DNA of 64,000 bases, taken from contig WQWY01000007.1 of assembly GCA_009785115.1 (NCBI GenBank), forward strand, positions 1 to 64,000, read 5' to 3'. A model generated the notes under the pieces. That model had not been told where the DNA came from. It made no database searches and saw only the letters and a program-made list of their open reading frames with translations. Source of the stretch: Micrococcales bacterium. GTDB taxonomy: Bacteria; Actinomycetota; Actinomycetes; Actinomycetales; Cellulomonadaceae. The position numbers and the translations under genes are program-made. Below, one piece after another: positions 1-10,348 of the stretch (its first letter is position 1; each line of letters opens with the position of its first letter).

Positions 1-46
1 CGCCGAGATCACCCAAGCCTGGGTTCTCGGTGGTCCACTGGATCAC
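1..46 (-). CDS. 5' end of an unknown gene, third in the WXG100 operon
   Basis: A GTG codon at 46-44 is preceded by GGAG seven bases upstream and opens a frame that stays open to the window edge; it reads VIQWTTENPGLGDLG. It lies 46 bases after the stop of the preceding small gene on the same strand. In actinobacteria, pairs of small WXG100-like genes are often followed by a large secreted toxin or substrate gene, so this is the likely start of one, but 15 codons cannot show this. The ATG at 53-51, in another frame, closes after 14 codons and was not chosen. Confidence 0.4.
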   Translation of the reverse strand, partial: MIQWTTENPGLGDLG

Positions 47-92
47 GGCTCATCTCCGATCAGCACTCTGGTTCCTCTCGATCCTGCGCTGT

Positions 93-371
93 TCATCCTC
101 GCGCAGCGGTCGCCAGGGTCGCGTCCGCCCGGTCGAACGTGCTGGTGACCTGACCCATGTTCGCGGCGAGGCCACCAGCCTGGTGGCGGATCAAGGTCAG
201 CTGGGCGCCGACCAACCCGATCAGCGAGCTCACCTGCGCGGCGACCTGGGGCGAACCGCAGCCCGACCCGTCCGGCGGGGTGGTGGTCGGCACAGCACCA
301 GCCGCACGGCTCGCCGCAGCGGCCGCCGCGTCGGCACCAGCCTGGTCGATCCTCAGCCCCAACGCCGTCAT
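93..371 (-). CDS. Small ESAT-6-like / type VII secretion associated protein
   Basis: A 92-residue protein beginning MTALGLRIDQ, predicted to be mostly helical, with an alanine-rich N-terminal helix, a Pro/Thr/Gly hinge (residues about 25-40, with one Cys) and a second long helix. Size, helical hairpin shape and position next to a WXG100-type gene suggest a protein of the ESX/type VII secretion substrate group, but no WXG motif is seen. The start at 371 has GAAGGAGA about seven bases upstream; an upstream in-frame start at 410 lacks this. It follows the 445-741 gene after 73 bases. No secretion ATPase or membrane component is in the window. Family assignment is inference from shape and context. 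Confidence 0.6.
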   Translation of the reverse strand: MTALGLRIDQAGADAAAAAASRAAGAVPTTTPPDGSGCGSPQVAAQVSSLIGLVGAQLTLIRHQAGGLAANMGQVTSTFDRADATLATAARG

Positions 372-444
372 AGGCGTCTCTCCTTCCGCGTGCTGCTCAC
401 CTCGGCCCACCGGTTCAGGACGCGACGAGACGAGCAGCGACAGA

Positions 445-741
445 TCAGCGGCGCAGGCCGGCAGCCAGCTGCGCGTCAGCGTCCGCCAGGGTGGCCGCGG
501 CCTGGTTGAGGTACTGCCCCAGGCTCGTCAGGGCCGTGAGCGTCGTGGTCGTGCCGGCGGTGAACTGCCGGAACGCCTCACCGAACGCGACCGACGCCTG
601 ATCGGTGACGAACCCGGCCGAGATCAGGCTCTCGATGAACGAGCGCATCTCGGTGAGCTTCGTCGTCATCTCATCCTGCCCAGCGGTCAGCCGCGTAGCC
701 GCGTTCCGCATGTCGTCATATGACACGTTCATGTTGGGCAT
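445..741 (-). CDS. WXG100 family (ESAT-6-like) protein
   Basis: A 98-residue protein beginning MPNMNVSYDD, with the two-helix layout of ESAT-6-like proteins: a first helix to about residue 37, a turn around GFVTDQ (44-49) where WXG100 proteins carry W-x-G, and a second helix with the typical F-x-x-x-F spacing (AFGEAFRQF). The tryptophan is absent, so it is a divergent member. GGAG lies five bases before the start at 741; a second ATG at 732 is too far from it. Such proteins are exported as dimers by type VII systems and commonly accompany polymorphic toxins; here the partner may be the 93-371 product. It is first in a leftward group of three genes, with a possible promoter at 813-842. Confidence 0.72.
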   Translation of the reverse strand: MPNMNVSYDDMRNAATRLTAGQDEMTTKLTEMRSFIESLISAGFVTDQASVAFGEAFRQFTAGTTTTLTALTSLGQYLNQAAATLADADAQLAAGLRR

Positions 742-812
742 GGCCGCTCCAGAGCGCTTCGACAGGGCCGGGATGTTCCCGGCATACCGGGCGCTTTACC
801 CGGGGTCCGCTG

Positions 813-842
813 ACCCTAGGCAGGGTGCGCGGAAAAGGTCAA
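813..842 (-). promoter_or_regulatory. Candidate promoter for the WXG100 genes
   Basis: On the minus strand TTGACC (842-837) and TAGGGT (818-813) are separated by 18 bases, placing a start of transcription near 805, about 65 bases before the WXG100 start codon. The match to a housekeeping sigma-70 promoter is fair at -35 and has only the TAnnnT core at -10. Inference from sequence only. Confidence 0.4.
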
Positions 843-966
843 GCCGCTCCTGTGGACAGAGGGCCCGCCTCGCCACGAAAAATTGTCAAGATTGAGAGTT
901 CAACTGAGCCAGAGATGATACGACAGGCTAGGTCACCCGGCCCTCGGAAGCCTGGTCACGGGGCGC

Positions 967-1003
967 TCCAGGCATGTCGAGCACGAGGCAGAACGCCGCC
1001 AGC
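967..1003 (+). pseudogene. Relic of a PIN-domain toxin gene
   Basis: These 37 bases match 2171-2207, inside the intact PIN gene at 2072-2725, at 34 positions, and the same frame reads SRHVEHEAERRQ against SKHVEHEAERHQ in the intact gene. Nothing of the gene is recognisable on either side. It looks like the remains of a second PIN toxin copy, lost when the YefM-YoeB cassette or other DNA replaced it. The match is seen directly; the history is inference. Confidence 0.6.
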
Positions 1004-1058
1004 AGGCCCGGCTCACCCCTACCGGTCCGCGGTGCTCTCGCCCGAGAGGCGCCTCAGT

Positions 1059-1077
1059 GGTACCATCATTTGGTACA
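1059..1077 (+). promoter_or_regulatory. Putative YefM-YoeB autoregulatory operator
   Basis: Two GTAC cores (1060-1063 in GGTACC and 1073-1076 in GGTACA) lie 13 bases apart, about 20-35 bases before the antitoxin start. The E. coli YefM-YoeB operator uses paired TGTACA-type cores about one helical turn apart, so this is the expected position and spacing for autorepression. No clear -35/-10 pair was fixed. Confidence 0.5.
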
Positions 1078-1093
1078 ACTACGGAGGTGGGAT

Positions 1094-1345
1094 GTGTCGA
1101 TCACAGCGAGCGAGGCACGCAAGACGCTGTTCCCGCTGATCGAGCGTGTCAACGACGACCGGGTCGCGGTCGAGATCGTGTCTCGCCGGGGCAGCGCTGT
1201 GCTGATGCCAGCGGACGAGTACGCGGCCTGGCAGGAGACCGCGTACCTGTTCCGCTCTCCCGCCAACGCTCGTCGGCTCTTGGACGCCTACGAGCGTGCC
1301 CGTGCAGGACGTTTCGACGAGCACGCCCTCGACGAGGACGCGTGA
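1094..1345 (+). CDS. yefM: YefM/Phd-family antitoxin
   Basis: An 83-residue protein starting VSITASEARK. The N-terminal half has the YefM/Phd fold signature: SEARKTLFPLIERV, then a strand-turn-strand around VEIVSRRGSAVLMPADEYAAWQE; the C-terminal acidic tail (residues 66-83, ending DEHALDEDA) is the usual toxin-binding, protease-sensitive segment. It should neutralise the YoeB toxin encoded next and, with it, repress its own promoter. Start GTG at 1094 has GGAGG six bases upstream; a longer frame from 974 has an atypical N-terminus. The stop overlaps the toxin start (GTGA), so the two genes are translationally coupled. Length matches E. coli YefM closely. Confidence 0.93.
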   Translation: MSITASEARKTLFPLIERVNDDRVAVEIVSRRGSAVLMPADEYAAWQETAYLFRSPANARRLLDAYERARAGRFDEHALDEDA

Positions 1346-1596
1346 GGCTGGTCTGGGACGAGGCTGCGTGGCAGGACTACGTCCACTGGCAGACCGCCGA
1401 CCGTACGGTGCTCAAGCGGATCAACACGCTGGTCGACGCATGCTTGCGTGATCCTTTCGGCGGCATCGGCAAGCCCGAACAGCTCAAGTACGGTGCCCCG
1501 GGCTCCTGGTCACGTCGCATCACCGACGAGCACCGCCTGGTCTACCTGGTGATCGAGGACGACCTCGTGATCTTGCAAGCCCGCTACCACTACTGA
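1342..1596 (+). CDS. yoeB: YoeB-family ribosome-dependent mRNA interferase toxin
   Basis: An 84-residue protein, the same length as E. coli YoeB and alignable without gaps: it keeps WDEAAWQDY, KINE-like KRINTL, GKPEQLK, WSRRITDEHRLVY and the C-terminal RYHY. The catalytic positions known for YoeB are all present: Glu46 (KPE), Arg65 (EHR), His83 and Tyr84. In the family the toxin enters the ribosomal A site and cleaves the mRNA. The GTG start at 1342 overlaps the antitoxin stop by GTGA. The pair sits in a patch of decayed gene fragments, which suggests recent cassette turnover. Confidence 0.95.
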   Translation: MRLVWDEAAWQDYVHWQTADRTVLKRINTLVDACLRDPFGGIGKPEQLKYGAPGSWSRRITDEHRLVYLVIEDDLVILQARYHY

Positions 1597-1620
1597 CGAC
1601 CAGACTGGCACGATCCGCCC

Positions 1621-1699
1621 GAGACCGAGAGCTCGGCCTCGCGCAGCTGGGCCTCGAAGGTCTCGGAGAGCTCGCGCGCATCTCGCCGCCGACGACGTA
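1621..1699 (-). pseudogene. Decayed duplicate of the dusB 3' end
   Basis: Bases 1630-1676 are identical (47 of 47) to 2809-2855 in the last codons of dusB; 1621-1629 continues the match at 7 of 9 positions. Bases 1670-1699 are identical (30 of 30) to 3006-3035, further inside dusB. The two pieces meet at the shared heptamer GCTCGCG, so about 150 bases of dusB were deleted at a microhomology. The fragment has the same orientation as dusB and lies on the far side of the HTH/PIN cassette from it, forming a partial direct repeat around that cassette. Confidence 0.88.
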
Positions 1700-1732
1700 C
1701 CGAGAGGACGCGAGGCGGATGACGTCGACATG

Positions 1733-1769
1733 GTGTCAGTTGTGTCAGTTTCAGACACTAGTGTATGAT
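1733..1769 (+). promoter_or_regulatory. Promoter and operator of the HTH/PIN operon
   Basis: Two perfect tandem copies of GTGTCAGTT (1733-1741, 1742-1750) are followed by GACAC (1754-1758), which pairs with GTGTC as an inverted repeat, and by the palindrome CACTAGTG (1756-1763). The -35 candidate TTGTGT (1740-1745) and the -10 TATGAT (1764-1769) are 18 bases apart and overlap these repeats. The -10 ends six bases before the ATG at 1776, so the mRNA is probably leaderless. Repeats over the promoter fit autorepression by the HTH product. Confidence 0.65.
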
Positions 1770-1775
1770 GAAGCC

Positions 1776-2072
1776 ATGAATGCCCTGACTGTGAGCCCTG
1801 GGCTGAGCGACGAAGAGCTCGTGCGGATCGTTCGCGAGCGCGAAGCCGCTGGCCAGCGCGTCCAGATCATCTTCACCGAACCGTTCTTGACGCCTGCCGA
1901 GGCCGCCGAGGCGCTGGGGGTCTCTCGGACGTTCGTGATGAACAAGATCACTGCCGGGCAGATCGCCAGCACCCGACGCGGTACTCGGCATCGCATCGCC
2001 GTCGCCGAGGTCGAACGGTTCCGCGCCGTCTACATCGACCAGATGACCACCGACCTCGCCCAGGACTTCTGA
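1776..2072 (+). CDS. Helix-turn-helix (excisionase/MerR-like) antitoxin of a PIN toxin
   Basis: A 98-residue protein. Residues 38-83 form an excisionase-type winged helix-turn-helix: LTPAEAAEALGVSRTFVMNK, then the GQI-R-GTRHRI wing typical of this family. The N-terminal 35 residues are helical and charged and may contact the toxin. The stop overlaps the start of the PIN gene by one base (TGATG), a toxin-antitoxin hallmark, and excisionase-type HTH proteins are known partners of PIN toxins. The ATG at 1776 was chosen because the -10 TATGAT stands six bases before it (leaderless); the in-frame ATG at 1719 lies upstream of that promoter. No Shine-Dalgarno sequence is present. Confidence 0.82.
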   Translation: MNALTVSPGLSDEELVRIVREREAAGQRVQIIFTEPFLTPAEAAEALGVSRTFVMNKITAGQIASTRRGTRHRIAVAEVERFRAVYIDQMTTDLAQDF

Positions 2073-2725
2073 TGTCCCTGGCGTTCGTCGACGCCAACGT
2101 CCTGGTCTCACCCGTCCCCCGGACCATCCTCTACCTCGGGGCCGCCCACGGCGGGTACACACTGGTGTACTCCAAGCATGTCGAGCACGAGGCAGAACGT
2201 CACCAGCGACCCCAGCAGGTGCCTGTCTCGACGCTACGCGCCCGGTGGGGCTGGCGGCTGGTGCCAGATCCGAAGGCACCCCTCGAACTGACCGACACCG
2301 ACACCAAAGACCGGCCCGTGCTCACCGCAGCAGCAGCCTGCGACGCCACCTTCCTTCTCACCGCCAACGTGCGCGACTTCGGCGACGACGACCTGACCCG
2401 GCTGGGTATCAGCGCGGTCCACCCCGGACTGTTCGCCGCCCATCACCTCTCGCTCGCCACCTATCGCAGCATCCTGACCAACGTCGGAGCACGCCGAGCA
2501 CGCGAACCTCGCAACCCCCTGGCCATCCACGAGCAAGAGATCGCCGTCCAGCTGCCTGCCCTGTTCGAGCGCTACCGTGACGCCTTCGGCCCGGCCCGCA
2601 CCGCCGATGACCACCAGCCACCAGCCGTGCAGTTCCGCGGCCATTCGTGCGTACGCTGCACCGGCCCCCTGACCGAACCCGATGGACTGCTCACCGGCCT
2701 GTGCCCGAGCTGTCGAAACACCTAG
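2072..2725 (+). CDS. PIN-domain ribonuclease toxin with C-terminal zinc ribbon
   Basis: A 217-residue protein. The PIN domain is shown by FVDANVL (Asp7), an acidic cluster around residues 38-41 (EHEAE), TKDRPVLTAA (Asp80) and TANVRDFG (Asp102), giving the metal-binding acidic residues of PIN nucleases, which usually cleave RNA. PIN toxins are commonly about 130-150 residues; this one has an extra helical part and ends with C193-x2-C196 and C211-x2-C214, a zinc-ribbon-like tail that is unusual for the family. It is translationally coupled to the HTH antitoxin. A relic of the same gene lies at 967-1003. The target RNA cannot be read from sequence; what the ribbon binds is unknown. Confidence 0.82.
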   Translation: MSLAFVDANVLVSPVPRTILYLGAAHGGYTLVYSKHVEHEAERHQRPQQVPVSTLRARWGWRLVPDPKAPLELTDTDTKDRPVLTAAAACDATFLLTANVRDFGDDDLTRLGISAVHPGLFAAHHLSLATYRSILTNVGARRAREPRNPLAIHEQEIAVQLPALFERYRDAFGPARTADDHQPPAVQFRGHSCVRCTGPLTEPDGLLTGLCPSCRNT

Positions 2726-2789
2726 AGGCCAGCCGATACCCCGTCTACTGCCCATCATCGAACAACCCGCCCATCGACTGACAGGGCCG

Positions 2790-3932
2790 TCAACCTCCTG
2801 AGACGGACAGCTCGGCCTCGCGCAGCTGGGCCTCGAAGGTCTCGGAGAGCTCGCGGGAATCGAGCCATCCTTCGGGGAGGGCGGGGCGCTTGGGTGAGCC
2901 GGCACGTCCACGGGGCCCCTCAGCACCCGCGCCCGGGTAGGGCTGCTCGAGGTCCAAGGCGGCGAGCAGGTCGTCCAGCTCGGCCAGGGTCGACACCTGG
3001 GACAGGCTCGCGCGCATCTCGCCGCCGACGACGTAGCCCTTGAGGTACCAGGCCATGTGCTTGCGCAGGTCGCGCAGCGCCTTGTCCTCCGAGGGGAACG
3101 CCTGGACCATGAGCTCGGCGTGCCGTCGGATCATCGCGGCGACCTCGCGCAGCCCGGGGCGCACGCGCTCGGGGCGCCCGGCGAACGCCGCCGCCAGGTC
3201 GGCGAAGAGCCAGGGGCGGCCCTGGCAGCCCCGGCCGATCACCACGCCGTCGCAACCGGTGCGGGCGACCATCGCCAACGCGTCGTCGGCCGACCAGATG
3301 TCGCCGTTGCCGAGCACCGGGACGTCGGTGACCGCCTGCTTGAGGGCGGCGATGGCGTCCCAGTCGGCGGTGCCGGAGTAGTGCTGCGCGGCGGTGCGCC
3401 CGTGCAGCGCGACGGCGGCCACCCCCGCGTCCTGGGCGGTCAGGCCCGCCTCCAGATAGGTGAGGTGGTCGTCGTCGATGCCGGTGCGCATCTTCACCGT
3501 GACCGGCACACCAGCCGGCCTGGCCGCCTCGACGGCCGCGGTGACGATCCTGGCGAACAGGCTGCTCTTCCACGGCAGCACCGCTCCCCCGCCCCGGCGC
3601 GTCACCTTGGGCACCGGGCAGCCGAAGTTCAGGTCGACGTGGTCGACGCGGTCCTCGTCCACCAGCAACCGCACCGCAGCCGCGACCGTCGCCGGGTCCA
3701 CACCGTAGACCTGCACCGAACGGATCTTCTCGCCCGGGGCCGGAGCGATGATGCGCAGCGCCTCGGGGTTGCGCTCGACCAGGGCACGGCTCGTCACCAT
3801 CTCCGCCACGCACAGCCCCGCGCCCTGCTCCTCGCACAGCTGGCGGAACGCCGCGTTGGTCACCCCGGCCATCGGGGCCAAGATCACGGGGGTGTCGATC
3901 TCGACCGGGCCGAGGCGCAGCGGCGGCAGCAC
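2790..3932 (-). CDS. dusB: tRNA-dihydrouridine synthase
   Basis: FMN-dependent enzyme that reduces uridines in the tRNA D-loop. The 380-residue TIM-barrel protein has the family sequences VILAPMAGVTN near the N-terminus, DLNFGCPVPKVTRRGGGA with the catalytic Cys, the phosphate-binding loops VLGNGDI and GVVIGRGCQGRPW, and a helical C-terminal tRNA-binding domain. The start is uncertain: GTG at 3932 has GGAG nine bases upstream; GTG at 3974 and a TTG overlapping the glyS stop (4013) are alternatives. It directly follows glyS. The 3' end borders an accessory cassette, and a decayed copy of this 3' end lies at 1621-1699. Confidence 0.93.
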   Translation of the reverse strand: MLPPLRLGPVEIDTPVILAPMAGVTNAAFRQLCEEQGAGLCVAEMVTSRALVERNPEALRIIAPAPGEKIRSVQVYGVDPATVAAAVRLLVDEDRVDHVDLNFGCPVPKVTRRGGGAVLPWKSSLFARIVTAAVEAARPAGVPVTVKMRTGIDDDHLTYLEAGLTAQDAGVAAVALHGRTAAQHYSGTADWDAIAALKQAVTDVPVLGNGDIWSADDALAMVARTGCDGVVIGRGCQGRPWLFADLAAAFAGRPERVRPGLREVAAMIRRHAELMVQAFPSEDKALRDLRKHMAWYLKGYVVGGEMRASLSQVSTLAELDDLLAALDLEQPYPGAGAEGPRGRAGSPKRPALPEGWLDSRELSETFEAQLREAELSVSGG

Positions 3933-4009
3933 CGGCGAGGTCTCCGCCTCTGTCCGCGAGACCTCGGCCGTCACCGCCGAGGCATCCTCAGGCCGGTCGG
4001 TCGAGAGGC

Positions 4010-5389
<1,380 letters not shown>

Positions 5390-5519
5390 GGGCGTTCCAC
5401 TCCTGGTCTTGGGTCCACGGCTGGCGGTCGCGGACGAGCCGGGCCAGCCTACCGGCGCCGCGCCCGCCAGCCCGTCCAGCGAGACGGCAGGTCGCGCGAC
5501 CCTCCTGGGCACACCCTGG

Positions 5520-5870
5520 TCAGACCAGCGCCACGACGACCAGGCCGAGCCCGCAGATCGCGCTGCCGTAGACGATGACGTTGGACATCGCGGTCTCGAA
5601 GCAGCCCTTCCGCCTCACGAAGACCTTGTGCACCAGCCACGGCAGGAACCCGGCCGCGCCGACGGCCACCGCGACCGCCGTCCTCGCCTGAGGGAGCGCG
5701 GCGACGGCGTAGAGGCCGTAGAACAGCCCGACGAGGATCGGGACGTGCATGAGCAGGAACCCGGTGATCTTCCCCGGGAGCCGCAGGATCTCCCACTCCT
5801 TCACGTAGGCCGACTCGATCTCGTGCAGAAGCAAGAACGTGGCGGTCAGGACGTAGAGCAGCACCAGCAT
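5520..5870 (-). CDS. Small conserved membrane protein (DUF6713-like)
   Basis: A 116-residue protein with three or four predicted membrane segments (about residues 1-16, 40-60, 65-80, 98-116). The segment [23 protein letters not shown], with a conserved-looking His-Glu and charged loop, resembles a small uncharacterised membrane family that I believe is DUF6713; this name is recalled, not computed. GGGGAG stands five bases before the start. It lies between uppS and glyS on the same strand, with 130 bases before glyS. Its function is unknown. Confidence 0.72.
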   Translation of the reverse strand: MLVLLYVLTATFLLLHEIESAYVKEWEILRLPGKITGFLLMHVPILVGLFYGLYAVAALPQARTAVAVAVGAAGFLPWLVHKVFVRRKGCFETAMSNVIVYGSAICGLGLVVVALV

Positions 5871-5895
5871 GTCGGCTCCCCTGGAGGGTGAGCTG

Positions 5896-6717
5896 TCATT
5901 CTACGGACTCGGGACGGTCCACGGCGGTGCCATAGCGGCGGTCGCGGCGGGCGTAGGTCTCGATGGCGTCCCACAGGTGGCGGCGGTCGACCGCGGGCCA
6001 CGGCTCGTCGAGAAACACCAGCTCGGCATAGGCGGACTGCCAGATCAGGAAGTTCGAGATCCGCTGCTCGCCGCCGGTGCGCAAGAACAGGTCGACGTCA
6101 GGCAGGTCTGGCTCGTCCAGGTAGCGGGCCAGGGTCCGCTCGGTGATCCGGGACGGGTCCAGGCGACCCTCCGCGGCCAGCTGGGCTACAGCCCTGGCCG
6201 CGTCGGCGATCTCCGCCCGGCCTCCGTAGTTCACGCACATCGTCAGGGTGCACACCGTGTTGTGAACGGTACGCCGCTCGGCCTCCTCGAGCTCGGCGAT
6301 CACCGAGCGCCACAACCGTGGGCGACGCCCGGCCCAGCGCACCCGCACCCCCCAGGAGTCGAGCAGGTCGCGCCGACGCCGCAGCACATCGCGGGAAAAG
6401 CCCATGAGGAAACGGACCTCCTCGGGCGAGCGCAGCCAGTTCTCGGTCGAGAAGGCGTAGGCCGAGACGTGGGTCACCCCGATCTCGATGGCGCCGGCGA
6501 CCATCTCGATCAGGGTCGCCTCCCCCGCGACGTGCCCCTCGGTGCGCGGCAGGCCCTGGGCGTTGGCCCAGCGCCCGTTGCCGTCCATCACCATCGCGAC
6601 GTGCCGGGGCACGAGCGCGGGCGGCAGCGCGGGCGGGCGGGCACCGGACGGGTGCGGCGGCGGGGCCACGGGGCTCTTCTCCGAGCCAGGGCTCTTCTTC
6701 GGGTTCGACCGGGCCAT
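5896..6717 (-). CDS. uppS: Isoprenyl transferase (undecaprenyl/polyprenyl diphosphate synthase)
   Basis: Cis-prenyltransferase that lengthens a prenyl diphosphate with isopentenyl units to make the lipid carrier for cell-wall synthesis. The 273-residue protein has [13 protein letters not shown] with the catalytic Asp, [15 protein letters not shown], and the C-terminal [21 protein letters not shown]. The first 30 residues are Pro/Ser-rich. ATG at 6717 is one base after the recO stop and has GGAG ten bases upstream, so recO and uppS are coupled. Chain length of the product (C50 or C55) cannot be told from this reading. Confidence 0.95.
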   Translation of the reverse strand: MARSNPKKSPGSEKSPVAPPPHPSGARPPALPPALVPRHVAMVMDGNGRWANAQGLPRTEGHVAGEATLIEMVAGAIEIGVTHVSAYAFSTENWLRSPEEVRFLMGFSRDVLRRRRDLLDSWGVRVRWAGRRPRLWRSVIAELEEAERRTVHNTVCTLTMCVNYGGRAEIADAARAVAQLAAEGRLDPSRITERTLARYLDEPDLPDVDLFLRTGGEQRISNFLIWQSAYAELVFLDEPWPAVDRRHLWDAIETYARRDRRYGTAVDRPESVE

Positions 6718-6718
6718 G

Positions 6719-7450
6719 TCAGACGCGCTCCACCATCGGCAGGGAGCGCAGCCGCTGCTCCACGTGGTACTGGCTGTAGGCCGCGACCAACCCTCGGGCC
6801 TCGGTGCGGTGACGAGCCTGCGACGCCTCGACCGCCTCCCAGTCGCCCGACAGCAGGCCCGCGAGAAGCACGAACGTCTCCGGTGCGGGCGAGGGCGACC
6901 CTGGCGGGCGGCACACCGCGCAGACCGCCCCGCCCCCCGGCACGCTGAAGGCCCGGTGCGGGCCCGCGGAGCCGCACCGGGCGCAGTCGGTGAAGCTCGG
7001 CGCCCACCCGGCCACCGCGAGCGCCCGCAGCAAGAAGGAGTCCAGCAGCAGGCCCGGCGGGTGGGCGCGGACGGACAGGGCGTGCACCGCACCCAGCAGC
7101 AGCCGGAAGTGCGGCAGGGCCGGCTCGTGCTCGGCGGCGACCAGACGGTCGGCCGTCTCGAGCATCACCTGCCCGACGGTGAACAGCTCGTAGTCGGCGC
7201 AGATCGCCCGGCCGTAGGCCCCGGTGAGCTCGACCTGGGCGACCACGTCGAACGTGCGCCCGGTCGCCAGCTGGACGTCTACCGCCATGAACGGCTCCAG
7301 GCGTGCGCCGAACCGCGAACCGGTCCGACGCACGCCCTTGGCGACAGCACGCACCTTGCCGTGCTCCCGGGTGAGCAGCGTGACGATCCGGTCTGCCTCA
7401 CCCAGCGGGTGGGTGCGCAGCACCACCGCCGCGTCCCGGTAGACCACCAC
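6719..7450 (-). CDS. recO: DNA repair protein RecO
   Basis: Recombination mediator that helps RecA load on SSB-coated single strands in the RecFOR pathway. The 243-residue protein has an N-terminal OB fold ([25 protein letters not shown]) and a C-terminal helical part with a four-Cys zinc site (CARCGSAG and CAVC). GTG at 7450 has GGAGG eight bases upstream. It sits between leuA (39 bases upstream) and uppS (one-base gap), a common actinobacterial order. Confidence 0.95.
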   Translation of the reverse strand: MVVYRDAAVVLRTHPLGEADRIVTLLTREHGKVRAVAKGVRRTGSRFGARLEPFMAVDVQLATGRTFDVVAQVELTGAYGRAICADYELFTVGQVMLETADRLVAAEHEPALPHFRLLLGAVHALSVRAHPPGLLLDSFLLRALAVAGWAPSFTDCARCGSAGPHRAFSVPGGGAVCAVCRPPGSPSPAPETFVLLAGLLSGDWEAVEASQARHRTEARGLVAAYSQYHVEQRLRSLPMVERV

Positions 7451-7489
7451 CGCCGCGTCCTCCTGCTCCGGTCTCAGCCCGCTCCGGTC

Positions 7490-9394
<1,905 letters not shown>

Positions 9395-10348
9395 CTACCG
9401 CCTGATCGTGCGTTCCGGGAACGCGGGCTCGCCGCTCACCGAGCACAACCGCACCCAGGCGTCGCCGATCCTGATCACCGAACCGACAGGGACCTGCACC
9501 GGCTGTCCGTACGCGCACTCCTCCCGCGAACCGTCCGGCAGGTGCACCGTCGACCCGTTCGTGGACCCGGCGTCCTCGACCCAGACCGCGACCGGCCCGA
9601 CCGTCATCCGCAGGTGGGTGCGCGAGACGGAGCGCTGAGGCTCTGACAGACGCAGGGCCGTCTCCCCGGTGCCGGCCGTCGGGTTGCGCCCGACGAGCAC
9701 CACCCCCGCGACCTCGTACGCGGAACCGTCAGACAGCTCCAGCTCCGCGCTCATCGGCGAGAGTCCCTCGTGGTCGTCCCAGTCCGCATCGGCACGCGGA
9801 GGGGCCTTCCTGGTGCGCTCCAGCTCAGGGGCCAGGCCAGAGCTCAGCACGGGGGACGGCGTGTCGGACGTCACGCCGCTCATCGGTCCCGCACCGGCCG
9901 GCTCGGCGCTCGGCAGCACCACACCTGCCGACACGGCGCTCGGCAGGACGGCGCTCGGCGGCACGATGCTCATCGCCATGGTCGGCGCGGCCAGGTCGCT
10001 GAGCGAGCCCTCGTCCTCCCGCTCAGGCACGGGTGCAGCGAGGTGGACGACCTCGTGGTCGACGCCCAGCGGCACCAGGCGTCCCAGCGCGATCGGCTCA
10101 CCGGTCTGCCGGTCGACCAGACGCAGGTCGACCAGGTACTTGCCCACGGTCCAGCCATACCGGGCCTGGAGGTACAGCTGCAGCAGCGTCACCCCCAGCA
10201 CGAGCGTGACCACCAGGAGCCCACCGACGACACCGTCGGGTGGCGCGGCCAGACCGACCAGCAGCACCGGGACCAAGACCAGCACCAGGTCCCAGACCAG
10301 AGCCACCGTCCGCCGCCCGATCGAGGCGGGAACACCGATCCTGCTCAA
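9395..10348 (-). CDS. RDD-domain membrane protein with C-terminal FHA domain
   Basis: A 317-residue protein. Residues about 4-100 form an RDD domain (VPASIGRRTVALVWDLVLVL, two or three membrane segments, then YGWTVGKYLVDLRLVD). A long Pro/Ser/Ala-rich linker follows, then an FHA domain from about residue 212 (VLVGRNP, SVSRTHLRM, DAGSTNGS), which binds phosphothreonine. TTG at 10348 was chosen: it overlaps the preceding stop (TTGA) and has AAGGAG six bases upstream; a frame reaching 10450 has no such site. Last gene of the kinase/surface-protein operon, so it is a likely membrane reader of the operon kinase. Confidence 0.85.
   Translation of the reverse strand: MSRIGVPASIGRRTVALVWDLVLVLVPVLLVGLAAPPDGVVGGLLVVTLVLGVTLLQLYLQARYGWTVGKYLVDLRLVDRQTGEPIALGRLVPLGVDHEVVHLAAPVPEREDEGSLSDLAAPTMAMSIVPPSAVLPSAVSAGVVLPSAEPAGAGPMSGVTSDTPSPVLSSGLAPELERTRKAPPRADADWDDHEGLSPMSAELELSDGSAYEVAGVVLVGRNPTAGTGETALRLSEPQRSVSRTHLRMTVGPVAVWVEDAGSTNGSTVHLPDGSREECAYGQPVQVPVGSVIRIGDAWVRLCSVSGEPAFPERTIRR

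Larger units (their letters stand above)
742..1093. other. Non-coding stretch with promoter, PIN-gene fragment and TA operator
   Basis: No gene with coding character was found. The stretch holds the leftward candidate promoter (813-842), a 37-base relic of a PIN gene (967-1003) and the YefM-YoeB operator (1059-1077). Around 885-900 it is AT-richer than its surroundings and contains TTGACA on the minus strand without a matching -10. Confidence 0.5.
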
